NCBI GenBank assembly: GCA_030040525.1
Contig: JASHTN010000018.1
Location: 1 to 12,041, forward strand
Length of the DNA: 12,041 nt
DNA from: Gammaproteobacteria bacterium
GTDB taxonomy: Bacteria; Pseudomonadota; Gammaproteobacteria; Steroidobacterales; Steroidobacteraceae
Reading direction: 5' to 3'
The translations under genes were made by a program, and so were the position numbers. The notes beneath the pieces were generated by a model, which worked only from the letters and a program-made list of their open reading frames with translations, did not search any database and had not been told where the DNA came from. Below are positions 1 through 7,193 of this stretch, piece by piece (the first letter of the stretch is position 1; every line of letters begins with the position of its first letter).

Positions 1-98
1 CGGATCTGGCGCAACTTCGCTCCCCGGGGCCCGAGGACGACCCAAGCGTCGCTCCGCAGCCTCAGTGAAGTTCCCAAACCCAGACAGAGGAGACCGTC

Positions 99-455
99 AT
101 GAACTCGAATCTCAAGACTTCTAACCGCAGCATCCTCGCTTACGCCATCGCGATGTGGCTGACGTGCGCATTGCTCGCTGCCAACGCGTACGCGGACGAT
201 CAGGTCCGCAGCGAGACCGTCAGGTTTGCCGATCTGAACCTCGGCACGCCGGCTGGCGTAGAGGCGCTCTACGGTCGCATTCACGCGGCAGCCGGCCGCG
301 TCTGCGATCAGCCCGGCGGCAGGATGCCGGCGGTCAGAGCCTGCATCACGAAAGCCGAGAGCGAGGCGATCGGAAAGGTGAACCAGCCGTTGCTGACTGC
401 TTACTATCAGAAGAAAACCGGCAACCAGCCGCCGGCGCTCATCGCCAAGCGATGA
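99..455 (+). CDS. UrcA family exported protein
   Basis: Predicted 118-residue secreted protein. Residues about 12-32 form a signal peptide (hydrophobic stretch ending ANAYA), with cleavage probably before DDQ. The mature part follows the UrcA family pattern: V-R-F-x-D-L-N-L at 41-48, a helix with LYGRIHAAAGRVC, a second cysteine at ACITKA (C69 and C82 probably form a disulfide) and a final helix ending LLTAYYQ. UrcA proteins are small periplasmic proteins of unknown function, common in sphingomonads and GC-rich gammaproteobacteria. The ATG is supported by the Shine-Dalgarno sequence AGAGGAGA at 86-93. A hairpin terminator directly after the stop suggests it is the last or only gene of its transcript. 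The family is clear; the role is not known. Confidence 0.88.
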   Translation: MNSNLKTSNRSILAYAIAMWLTCALLAANAYADDQVRSETVRFADLNLGTPAGVEALYGRIHAAAGRVCDQPGGRMPAVRACITKAESEAIGKVNQPLLTAYYQKKTGNQPPALIAKR

Positions 456-464
456 AGCGGATTG

Positions 465-500
465 CGGGGTCCGGGCAAAGGCCACGTTCGGACCCCGTTT
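465..500 (+). terminator. Rho-independent-like terminator after the urcA-like gene
   Basis: A perfect 9-base-pair stem, CGGGGTCCG at 465-473 with CGGACCCCG at 489-497, closes a 15-base loop and is followed by a short T run (498-500). It starts 10 bases after the urcA-like stop codon. The T tract is short, so termination may be partial. It also argues that the next gene starts further downstream. Confidence 0.6.
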
Positions 501-542
501 CTCCGCCGGATCGTTGACTCGATGTCTCCGGCAGCCAGGACC

Positions 543-551
543 TGCTATAAC
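543..551 (+). promoter_or_regulatory. Candidate extended -10 promoter of the wHTH-FHA gene
   Basis: TGCTATAAC matches an extended -10 element (TG-n-TATAAC). No good -35 box sits at normal spacing; TTGACT at 514-519 is 26 bases away, too far. If used, transcription starts near 558. This excludes the ATG at 522 and favours translation from 624 (GTG) or 636 (ATG). Based on pattern only. Confidence 0.35.
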
Positions 552-635
552 ACCGGCGCCTGGTGGGGCAGCCTCGTGCGGCGCATTGTGGAGCCGGGAG
601 CGGCTGTCCCGGCGGCGGCTGCCGTGATCGAGCCA

Positions 636-1283
636 ATGAGACTGAAGTTCGTCGACTGCGTGCTCGACTTGCGCGCCAGGCGGCTGGAGCGCGGCAACAA
701 GCTCGTGCCGCTCGAGCCGAAAATGTACGAGTTGCTCGAAGTGCTCATCAAGCGCAGACCGGCGGTCGTGACAAACAACGAGCTCGACGAGCTGCTCTGG
801 CCGGATGTTTACGTGGCACGCACCAGCCTGACCCGTCTGGTCTCGGAGCTTCGAGCCGCGCTCGGTGATCCGCCGCGCAATTCCCGCGTCATCCGCACCG
901 TCTACAAGGCTGGCTACGCGTTCTGCGCCGATGTGACTGGCTTGCCCGCAGAGCGGTCCGCGCCGGCGACGATCGAGGTGCTCTGGATGAAGCAGTCTTT
1001 GCCGCTCGCGGACGGCGAGCACATTGCCGGGCGGGACGTTGAATGCTCGTTGGTCATCGACGGCACCACGGTCTCGCGACGTCACGCACGCATTACGGTC
1101 GCTCACGGAGCGCTGACGATCGAGGATCTCGACAGCACGAACGGTACTCACGTCAATGGAGCACGCATCTCTGCGCCCACGCGGCTCGTTCCCGGGGATG
1201 AGTTTGCGCTTGGCAGCGAGGTGTTGCGCGTGCGGCTGCGCAGCTCGTCCGCGTTGACCGTCAAGGTCGACCCCGCTACCTAG
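636..1283 (+). CDS. Winged-helix (OmpR/ToxR-type) DNA-binding protein with C-terminal FHA domain
   Basis: 215 residues from the ATG at 636. Residues about 1-100 form an OmpR/PhoB-type winged helix: an opening strand (MRLKFVDCVLDL), LEPKMYELLEVLIKR, a recognition helix near SLTRLVSELRAALGD, and the wing with IRTVYKAGYAF. Residues about 112-205 form an FHA domain with its signature GR (132-133), SRRHA (147-151) and DSTNGT (166-171), so the phosphothreonine-binding face looks intact. There is no receiver domain. Known family logic: FHA domains dock phosphothreonine proteins, so DNA binding may be controlled by a Ser/Thr kinase; no kinase is in the window. The frame is open upstream to a TTG at 462 and an ATG at 522, but these lie in or next to a terminator and before the extended -10. 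The start is the uncertain part. The 3' end overlaps the convergent glycosyltransferase gene by 8 bases. Confidence 0.85.
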   Translation: MRLKFVDCVLDLRARRLERGNKLVPLEPKMYELLEVLIKRRPAVVTNNELDELLWPDVYVARTSLTRLVSELRAALGDPPRNSRVIRTVYKAGYAFCADVTGLPAERSAPATIEVLWMKQSLPLADGEHIAGRDVECSLVIDGTTVSRRHARITVAHGALTIEDLDSTNGTHVNGARISAPTRLVPGDEFALGSEVLRVRLRSSSALTVKVDPAT

Positions 1284-3438
1284 GGCCAGGCAGCATGCCT
1301 TCCCTGCAGCGCGCCATCATCTCCTCATAGGCCGCTTCGATCTCACGGGTGGTGCGCGCGGTGTCGAACAAGGGCAGACGGGCAGGGTCGCGGGTCAGAC
1401 GGTCGCGATAGGATTGGAGCTGTGCGCGGTCCTGGGTCAACCTGTGCGCCAGCGACTCGTACTCGTCCAGATTCTCCGTGATCAGCTCGGCAAGTCCTAC
1501 GGCGTGCAGCAGGCTGGCGGCGACGCGTCCTGCAAACGCCTCTCCCCGGCAGGTGATAAGCGGCAGCCCCGCCCACAGTGCGTCGCTGGCGGTCGTATGG
1601 GCGTTGCAAGGCAGGGAATCCAGGAACAGATCGCCTAATGCGAGGCGGGAGATATGCGCCGAATGCTCGAGCGGCGGAGCAAACACCAGCCGGGCGGGAT
1701 CGATGCCGGACCGCGCAACCTCACAGCGCAGATTCGCCGCGAACAGGGCATTGCTTTCCAGAAGCCAGAGCACGCTCGACGGCACCTTCTCCAGCAATCT
1801 CCGCCACAGCGCGAACATCTCGGCCGTGACCTTGTACGACTGGTTGAAGTGGCAGAAGACGAAATCCGTCTCCTGCAATCCATGCGCCGCCCGGGTCACG
1901 CGCGCGGGCCGGGGCCGCGTGCTGTCATTGATCTGATAGCAGCAGGGAAGCCGCACGACTCTCTCGCTGTAAAAGCGCTCTGCGCCTGCGGGGATCACCT
2001 CGGCATCGGCGAGGATGTAATCGATGTAGTCCGCCCCCAGGCTTCCGGGAAAACCCAGGTAACTGACCTGCGATAGCGCGGGTCGGTGGGCAAAGACGCC
2101 CATGCGGTGGGCGCCAAAATAGCCGTTGAGATTGACCAGGATGTCGATCTCCTGCTGCGCGATCAGCTGCGCGGCCTCGCGGTCGGAACGCCCCCGGATC
2201 GAGACGAACTCATCGAAGGCGGCGATCACGCGCCGGCGCATGGCGCTGCCGTCCTCGCGGCTGTTGTCGAAGCCGGTCACCTCAAAGCGGCTGCGGTCGT
2301 GATGCTCGAAGAGACCCGCGGCAAGATGCATGGTGGCTTGTGCACGGAATTCGCCGCTGAGGTAACCGAGGCGGATCTTCCCCTCGCGGCGGCGGCACCT
2401 GCGCGTCGCTGGCAGCGGCGGATACTTGTCCTGAGCATAGATCCTGGCGGCGGCCAGAAGATCGGCGGGTGAGGATGAGAGGCCCTGATAGGCGTAAGGC
2501 TCCACCACGCGCTTGCCCGAGCGCACGCGCTCGTCCAACGCGCTGCGTGCGCGCGCGAGATCCCGCCAGGCGCCTGCATGCTGCTGCATATGCAGCAGTT
2601 CGCCCTGCGCGTAGGGATAGTCGGGCCTGATCGCTACCAGGCGCTCCAGGTCGGCGATCGCACCCGCCACGTCGCTCTTGCGTGTCCACAGGCAGCTGGC
2701 GCGGCTGGCTAGCGCCTCCGGCATGTTGGGCTGCAGCGCCAGCGCGCGGTCATAGCTTTGAAGCGCCTGGTCCGCGTCGTCCAGCGCGCGAAGCACGCTG
2801 GCGCGGTTAACCCAGGCGCCGGCGTGGGCTGGGGCCTGCTGCACGATGCGGTTGAATTCGGCCAGCGCATCACTTGCCCGTCCCAAGGCCTTCAACGCGA
2901 GTCCGCGATTGTTGCGCGCTTCCACATCGTCGGGCCGAAGCTGCAGCAGCCGGTCATAGCTCGCGAGCGCCTCCTCAGGCCGACCCAGTGCCACCAGGGT
3001 GAGACCGCGATGGTTCCAGGCAGCTTCATTGGCGGGATCGAGCGCAACCGCCCGATCGAAACCGGCGAGCGCCTCCTCGTGGCGATTGAGCTTGGCGAGC
3101 AGCGCGCCGCGAATGTTCCAGGCACCGCTGTCGTTCGGACTGATCCTTACGGCCGTCTCCAGCACCGCCAGGGCCGCCTGGTGGCGGCCGACGCTCTGCA
3201 GCGCGATGGCGTAGTTCGAGAGCGTGTCCGGTGTGCCTGGCTGAAGCGCGAGTGCGCGCTCCGTATAGGGCAGCGCTTCAGCGGCACGGCCCTGCTGGAT
3301 CCGGATCAGCCCCATGAGATGGAGCGCGGCACAGCAATCCTCGTCCGCTGCCAGCGACTTCAGATAAAGCGCTTCGGCCTCGGCCAGCCGCCCTGCCCGA
3401 TGCAGCACCAGCGCCTCCTGCATCCATTGGATTGCCAT
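1276..3438 (-). CDS. TPR-repeat protein with GT41 O-GlcNAc-transferase-like domain
   Basis: 720 residues. Residues about 1-310 are tandem tetratricopeptide repeats (repeating A-x-x-x-R-G-x-x-L-x-x-L-G-R and A-L-x-x-Y-D-R-A-L-x-L-x-P units, roughly eight). Residues about 355-700 match the GT41 (SPINDLY/OGT-like) catalytic region: KIRLGYLSGEF, VSYLGFPGSLGADYIDYILAD, FCHFNQSYKVT with the lysine equivalent to the nucleotide-sugar contact, SVLWLLESN, then CNAHTTASDALWAGLPLITCRGEAFAGRVAASLL. Family knowledge: these transfer GlcNAc or related sugars to proteins in the cytoplasm. The usual H-P after the first GT41 strand (hOGT FGNHPTSH) reads FRAQATMH here, so the first histidine is Q. This variant may define a bacterial subgroup of unknown donor. 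It begins 34 bases after the small upstream minus-strand gene and may be co-transcribed with it. Shine-Dalgarno is weak; an in-frame ATG 15 bases downstream is an alternative start. Confidence 0.9.
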   Translation of the reverse strand: MAIQWMQEALVLHRAGRLAEAEALYLKSLAADEDCCAALHLMGLIRIQQGRAAEALPYTERALALQPGTPDTLSNYAIALQSVGRHQAALAVLETAVRISPNDSGAWNIRGALLAKLNRHEEALAGFDRAVALDPANEAAWNHRGLTLVALGRPEEALASYDRLLQLRPDDVEARNNRGLALKALGRASDALAEFNRIVQQAPAHAGAWVNRASVLRALDDADQALQSYDRALALQPNMPEALASRASCLWTRKSDVAGAIADLERLVAIRPDYPYAQGELLHMQQHAGAWRDLARARSALDERVRSGKRVVEPYAYQGLSSSPADLLAAARIYAQDKYPPLPATRRCRRREGKIRLGYLSGEFRAQATMHLAAGLFEHHDRSRFEVTGFDNSREDGSAMRRRVIAAFDEFVSIRGRSDREAAQLIAQQEIDILVNLNGYFGAHRMGVFAHRPALSQVSYLGFPGSLGADYIDYILADAEVIPAGAERFYSERVVRLPCCYQINDSTRPRPARVTRAAHGLQETDFVFCHFNQSYKVTAEMFALWRRLLEKVPSSVLWLLESNALFAANLRCEVARSGIDPARLVFAPPLEHSAHISRLALGDLFLDSLPCNAHTTASDALWAGLPLITCRGEAFAGRVAASLLHAVGLAELITENLDEYESLAHRLTQDRAQLQSYRDRLTRDPARLPLFDTARTTREIEAAYEEMMARCREGMLPGPR

Positions 3439-3472
3439 GAGACTGTCTGTTTCTCATGTCCTGGCCGTGTCG

Positions 3473-4060
3473 CTAACCGCCGGGGCTGACCAGTTTGCAG
3501 CCGCGAACCTCGACGACAGCCGGGCGGCCCGCCGACGCAGCTACGAGAGTCCCGATCTTGTCGCAGCGCAGAGTGACACGCTCATGTTTTGAGATCTTCC
3601 TGGGGGGCATGACTGCCTCTGGCGCAAGCCGTGCAGTGACATCCCAGCGGTGAGCGGACAGCTCGAGCGCCGCGCCGCCTCGAGTTGCGGTGTTATCGAC
3701 GGTTCCGCTGACCTCAACAATCGCGTTGCCGATCTTCTGCGTGAGGGCCTCAGGGTCAGCGCCGAACTCGGCCTGCAGGTCCTCGGCCGTCGTCTTGTAC
3801 ACAGGGCGGGGCGTGCCAGGGGGCGGCGGCAGCGCTGTCACGGGCATGGGTGTCAGACCAAGACACTGGTAGTAATGGTCCGCGTCAACGGTCCACTTTC
3901 CGTCCGAGTCTGGTGGCTGTCGAGCAGACGCCGAGCCGAAACGCCGGCAATCGTCCAAGGATGCGAAGACTGCGGTGCCGTGACCTTGGTTATCGGCGCT
4001 CAGGTCACACTTGCCTGTCACCGCGTAACATGCAAAGAAGCCGTACAGAAGGGCAGGCAC
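3473..4060 (-). CDS. Uncharacterised protein with OB-fold (tRNA_anti-like) C-terminal region
   Basis: 195 residues from a GTG start strongly supported by GGAGGTGA at 4071-4064, with GGAGG six bases before the start. The N-terminus (MPALLYGFFACYAVTG) is hydrophobic but short, possibly a weak export signal. Residues about 18-68 hold spaced cysteines and aromatics (C18, C38, C66), then a proline-rich linker PPPPGTPRP. Residues about 88-192 have the layout of tRNA_anti-like OB-fold proteins: a TAEDLQAEFGADPEALTQKIGN helix region, IVEVSGTVDN strand, a strand with VTLRCD, and PAVVEVRGCKLV at the end. Such proteins are small, usually exported and of unknown function. I recognise no specific gene. 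It precedes the GT41-like gene by 34 bases on the same strand, so an operon is possible. Confidence 0.7.
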   Translation of the reverse strand: MPALLYGFFACYAVTGKCDLSADNQGHGTAVFASLDDCRRFGSASARQPPDSDGKWTVDADHYYQCLGLTPMPVTALPPPPGTPRPVYKTTAEDLQAEFGADPEALTQKIGNAIVEVSGTVDNTATRGGAALELSAHRWDVTARLAPEAVMPPRKISKHERVTLRCDKIGTLVAASAGRPAVVEVRGCKLVSPGG

Positions 4061-4063
4061 GAC

Positions 4064-4071
4064 TCACCTCC
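4064..4071 (-). promoter_or_regulatory. Strong Shine-Dalgarno fixing a GTG start at 4060
   Basis: GGAGGTGA on the minus strand is a full match to the 16S rRNA anti-Shine-Dalgarno tail, at ideal spacing from the GTG at 4060-4058. It decides the start of the OB-fold-like protein. Confidence 0.75.
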
Positions 4072-4093
4072 CCCACGGCGCGGTGATTCTTTC

Positions 4094-4122
4094 CCGCCAC
4101 CGCTGACCGCGGGCAGTGGCGG
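4094..4122. repeat. GC-rich inverted repeat between two minus-strand genes
   Basis: CCGCCAC (4094-4100) and GTGGCGG (4116-4122) can form a 7-base-pair stem with a 15-base loop in the 115-base gap between the lipocalin-like gene and the OB-fold-like gene. No T run follows on either strand, so it is not a standard intrinsic terminator. It could separate the two transcripts or protect an mRNA end. The rest of this gap shows only the Shine-Dalgarno sequence. Confidence 0.4.
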
Positions 4123-4175
4123 CAAGACTACCACGAGGTAGCGACGCCTCCCGCACCGCGCGGGCGGATTCCGAC

Positions 4176-4649
4176 TTATCCAGGTCCCGCCGGCAGGACC
4201 TTCGTCCACACGAGCACTGCAGAGCCGAGTCGGCCATCCAGCGGATCTCGCGCCGCGGGCGACTGGATGTACAGCACGTTCCCCTCAATCCTGAAGCGAC
4301 GCACCTGTGTGGTACCAGTCCACGCTTCGATCCACGAGATATCGACGTGATGCCGAACCGTGTCGCCGTCGATCGTGTAGGTGCCCGCATAGGCCGCCAT
4401 CCCGTTAAATAGCTCGATTTTTTCCGCGTCAGTGGGCACCGCCCCCGGCGGTTTGCGATCGTCGCGGACGACGATCGCCTGCATGCGACCGTCAGATCCG
4501 TAGCTCAGGTACCCGCCGGGATGTGCGCCGAAGGACTCGACCTCCTCGCCGCTGTCCGCATACACCATCCTGAAGGACTGAAGCTTCCAGGTTCCCAATA
4601 GCGGATTGGCGGGCGGCGGCTGTTTCTGCATGCTGGATACGTTGGTCAT
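4176..4649 (-). CDS. Lipocalin-like domain protein
   Basis: 157 residues, no signal peptide. It carries the opening motif of the bacterial lipocalin-like family (Lipocalin_5 type): N-P-L-L-G-T-W-K-L at about 15-23, then alternating strands GGYLSYGSDGRMQAIVV, a YAGTYTIDGDTVRHHVDISW hairpin, a TQVRRFRIEGNVLYIQSP hairpin and a last strand SAVLVWTKV. Length is normal for the family, which forms a small beta-barrel and often has no known ligand. Family members occur next to many stress and catabolic genes, so the fold says little about function. It begins 59 bases after copB on the same strand and could be read through from the mer/cop promoter, but a small CCGAG/CTCGG hairpin (4659-4675) lies between. 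Shine-Dalgarno is weak (GGGGA). Confidence 0.8.
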   Translation of the reverse strand: MTNVSSMQKQPPPANPLLGTWKLQSFRMVYADSGEEVESFGAHPGGYLSYGSDGRMQAIVVRDDRKPPGAVPTDAEKIELFNGMAAYAGTYTIDGDTVRHHVDISWIEAWTGTTQVRRFRIEGNVLYIQSPAARDPLDGRLGSAVLVWTKVLPAGPG

Positions 4650-4708
4650 GTCATTTCCCCGAGGTACTGACTCGGCAGCGGATGGGAGCGGCGGGTGCGA
4701 CTTGCCGG

Positions 4709-5476
4709 TCAGAGCCAGGCGCGAACGCCGAGGGCAAGCCGCCAGTCGCCACAGCGGCCCAGGGCGTCGTTCGGGCTCGCGGAGGCACTCGGTCCACAGC
4801 TTCGCTCGTAGACGACGCCGAGGTACGGCGCAAACTTGCGGCTGATCTCGTAGCGCAATCGCAGCCCCGTATCGAGGTCCGAGAGTCCCGCGCCGACCCC
4901 GCGGGCGCGGTCGGGCCGCGTGTAGAGGTTGAGCTCGGCCAGGGGTTCCAGAATCAGCCGCTGTGTCAGCAGCTCCGCGTAGCTCGCGAGGAGCTTGGCC
5001 GCGTAGTGACCGGCGTCGCTGGCATAGAGCGTCGCAGAGAGATGGAAGAAATACGGGGCAAGGCCTTCGACGCCCACGGCGGCCCAGCCGCGGCCTGGGG
5101 CCGAATCGAGATCGTACCGAACACCCGCCTGCACGTCGAAGTAAGTACTGACAGGACGTGCATAGAGCAGCTCATGGTCGCCATCCTCCACGCGGCCGCC
5201 GACTACGAAGCCCTCACTCTTCAGCCACAGGCGATTCGTGTCCGTGCCGACCCAGGCCTCACCGTCCCAGCGCAAGGCAACATCGGTGCCGCCGAAGCGG
5301 CCTTCGAGCTCATCGAGCAGACCGTGCACGTACACCCGATCGTCGTCCGAAGGCGGCCCGAAGGGCGCCGCCGCGCTCGAGTCCCCTTCGTCCGCGCCAG
5401 CGAGCGCGCTGCCCGGTAATCCCGCTGCCAGCACAGCCCACCCGGCTGCCCGCCACACGAGCGCCAGCGCCCTCAT
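4709..5476 (-). CDS. copB: CopB-family outer-membrane copper resistance protein
   Basis: 255 residues from the ATG at 5476. This ATG overlaps the copA stop as ATGA, so translation is probably coupled. An upstream in-frame start at 5542 would lie deep in copA and add a non-signal-like tail; I reject it. The signal peptide runs to about residue 26 (PGSALA). The body matches CopB/PcoB: DDRVYVHGLLDELEG, WVGTDTNRLWLKSEG (76-89), ELLYARPVSTYFDVQAGVRYDL, GLAPYFFHLSATLY, LLTQRLILEPLAELNLY, GVGAGLSDLDTGLRLRYEI and RKFAPYLGVVYER, ending in a beta-strand with final WL. CopB is an outer-membrane beta-barrel acting in periplasmic copper handling with CopA. Unusually, the Met/His-rich segment that normally follows the signal peptide is missing; residues 27-42 are short and acidic. 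C227 and C242 near the C-terminus are also unusual and could form a disulfide. Confidence 0.9.
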   Translation of the reverse strand: MRALALVWRAAGWAVLAAGLPGSALAGADEGDSSAAAPFGPPSDDDRVYVHGLLDELEGRFGGTDVALRWDGEAWVGTDTNRLWLKSEGFVVGGRVEDGDHELLYARPVSTYFDVQAGVRYDLDSAPGRGWAAVGVEGLAPYFFHLSATLYASDAGHYAAKLLASYAELLTQRLILEPLAELNLYTRPDRARGVGAGLSDLDTGLRLRYEISRKFAPYLGVVYERSCGPSASASPNDALGRCGDWRLALGVRAWL

Positions 5477-7161
5477 GCGACGAGCACGGTCCGGAACATG
5501 CCGGTCTCCATGTGATAGAGGAGATGACAGTGAAATGCCCAATGGCCGGGCGTGTCGGCGTTGAAGACAAAGCTCAGTCGCTCGTTCGGCTTGACGTTGA
5601 CGGTGTGCTTGAGCGGCAGGCGGCCCCGCTGGCCGTTCTCCAGCGAGAACAGAAAGCCATGCAGGTGGATCGGGTGCTCCATCATCGTGTCGTTGATGAG
5701 CACGAAGCGCAGCCGCTCGCCGAGCGCGACACGCACGGGACCCGCCGCGGAGAACTTCCTGCCATCGAAGCCCCAGACGAACCGTTCCATGTTGCCCGTC
5801 AGGTGGAACTCGATCTCACGCGCCGGCGGGCGCGGCTCCGCGTCCGGATGCAGCGCCCTCAAGTCCGTGTACACGAGAACGCGTCGGCTGTTGCCCTCGA
5901 GCCCATCGCCCGGATCTGCCAGGCGGTCCTGCGGGGTGTCGCTCAGGTTGTCGACGAACGGCGTTCCGCGCATCGCCTTGGGATCGACGCCGTCGGCGTT
6001 GACGACAGGAACGGCGCGCGTCGCAGACGGCGTGCTGGTGGCCGCCTCGCTCGTCGCCATGCCCGTGTCCACCATGGTGCGCAGCGGCCGCGGGTCCGGC
6101 GGCGGGATCGCTCCCGTCATCCCGGTGCGCGGCGCGAGCGTCCCACGTGCATAGCCCGACCGATCCTCGGCCTGCGCGAAAATCGTGTAGGCAGTCTCCT
6201 GCGACGGCGCAACGATCACGTCGTAGGTTTCGGCAACGCCGAGCCGAAACTCGTCGACCGTGACGGGCTCTACGTCGTTGCCGTCGGCTGCAACCACGGT
6301 CAGCGACAGGCCCGGAATGCGCACGTCGAACGTGGTCATGCTCGACCCGTTGATGAAGCGCAGTCGCACGCGCTCACCGGGCTTGAACAGCCCGGTCCAG
6401 TTGGCCGCCGGCGGCAGACCGTTGCAGAGGAAGGTGTAGGTGGCACCGGTCACATCCATGATGTCCGTCGGCCTCATGCGCATGCGGTTCCACATGAGCC
6501 GGTCCTCGAGCGTCACCCCCCATCCCTGTCCTCTCGCGTCCTCGAGCAAGGTTGCGAGCGTGCGCCGATGGTAGTTGTAGTAGTCGCTCTGCTGCTTCAA
6601 GTTGGCGACGACCGTCATGGGATCCTCGTCCGTCCAGTCCGAGAGCATCACGACGTAGTCGCGGTCGTAGACGTAGGGCTCCGGCTCGTGCGGCACGAGG
6701 ACCAGCGGACCATACAGGCCGGTCTGCTCCTGCATGCCGCTGTGACTGTGATACCAGTAGGTCCCGCCCTGGCGGATCGGGAACCGGTACGTGAAGCTTT
6801 CCCCGGGCCCGATGCCGCGGAAGCTGAGTCCCGGAACGCCATCCTGGTCGGCGGGCAGGCGCAGGCCGTGCCAATGGATCGAGGTCGGCTCGGCAAGCCG
6901 GTTCGTCACATGGATCGTCACCGCATCGCCCTGTCGCAGCCGCACGATCGGCGCCGGCACGCAGCCGTTGACGGCCGTGGCGATCCTCGCGCGGCCAGTC
7001 ACGTTGAACGGCACCGGCCCGATGACGAGGTCGAGGCGCTCGCCGCTCAGCGTGGGCGGCGCTGACACGCTCTCAGCGAGGGCGGAAGCGCGCCAGAGCG
7101 ATCCGGCGCACGTGGCGAGGGCCACGCCTTGAACGAAGCGTCGGCGGCTTATGGGATGCAC
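5473..7161 (-). CDS. copA: CopA-family multicopper oxidase, Tat-exported
   Basis: 562 residues, GTG start. The N-terminus has a twin-arginine signal (SRRRFVQG, then a hydrophobic stretch to ASALA), so it is folded with its copper before export. All four multicopper-oxidase copper ligand blocks are present: HWHG (96-99), WYHSHSG (136-142), HPIHLHG (496-502) and HCHLLYHMETGM (544-555). It should oxidise Cu(I) or a phenolic substrate in the periplasm with reduction of oxygen. It is somewhat short for CopA (usually around 600), and the Met-rich copper-binding linker is nearly gone; residues 340-400 contain only M348, M363, M368 and M397. It lies 32 bases after the small membrane-protein gene and shares ATGA with copB. 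No clear Shine-Dalgarno precedes the GTG, but no better in-frame start lies before the Tat motif. Confidence 0.93.
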   Translation of the reverse strand: MHPISRRRFVQGVALATCAGSLWRASALAESVSAPPTLSGERLDLVIGPVPFNVTGRARIATAVNGCVPAPIVRLRQGDAVTIHVTNRLAEPTSIHWHGLRLPADQDGVPGLSFRGIGPGESFTYRFPIRQGGTYWYHSHSGMQEQTGLYGPLVLVPHEPEPYVYDRDYVVMLSDWTDEDPMTVVANLKQQSDYYNYHRRTLATLLEDARGQGWGVTLEDRLMWNRMRMRPTDIMDVTGATYTFLCNGLPPAANWTGLFKPGERVRLRFINGSSMTTFDVRIPGLSLTVVAADGNDVEPVTVDEFRLGVAETYDVIVAPSQETAYTIFAQAEDRSGYARGTLAPRTGMTGAIPPPDPRPLRTMVDTGMATSEAATSTPSATRAVPVVNADGVDPKAMRGTPFVDNLSDTPQDRLADPGDGLEGNSRRVLVYTDLRALHPDAEPRPPAREIEFHLTGNMERFVWGFDGRKFSAAGPVRVALGERLRFVLINDTMMEHPIHLHGFLFSLENGQRGRLPLKHTVNVKPNERLSFVFNADTPGHWAFHCHLLYHMETGMFRTVLVA

Positions 7162-7193
7162 GGCGGTCAGCAGTACCGGGCAAACGGTGGTGC

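Noticed and set aside
3..68. A plus-strand frame ending in TGA at 66-68 that could be the tail of an upstream gene (ending SVAPQPQ).
   Set aside because: Only 21 codons with no recognisable motif; short GC-rich frames like this are often open by chance, so I do not annotate it.
4682..7065. Long plus-strand open frames (4682-5419 and 5158-7065) opposite copB and copA.
   Set aside because: The minus-strand frames carry all the CopA copper motifs, a Tat signal and CopB blocks; the plus-strand products are Arg/Pro/His-rich low-complexity chains typical of shadows in GC-rich DNA.
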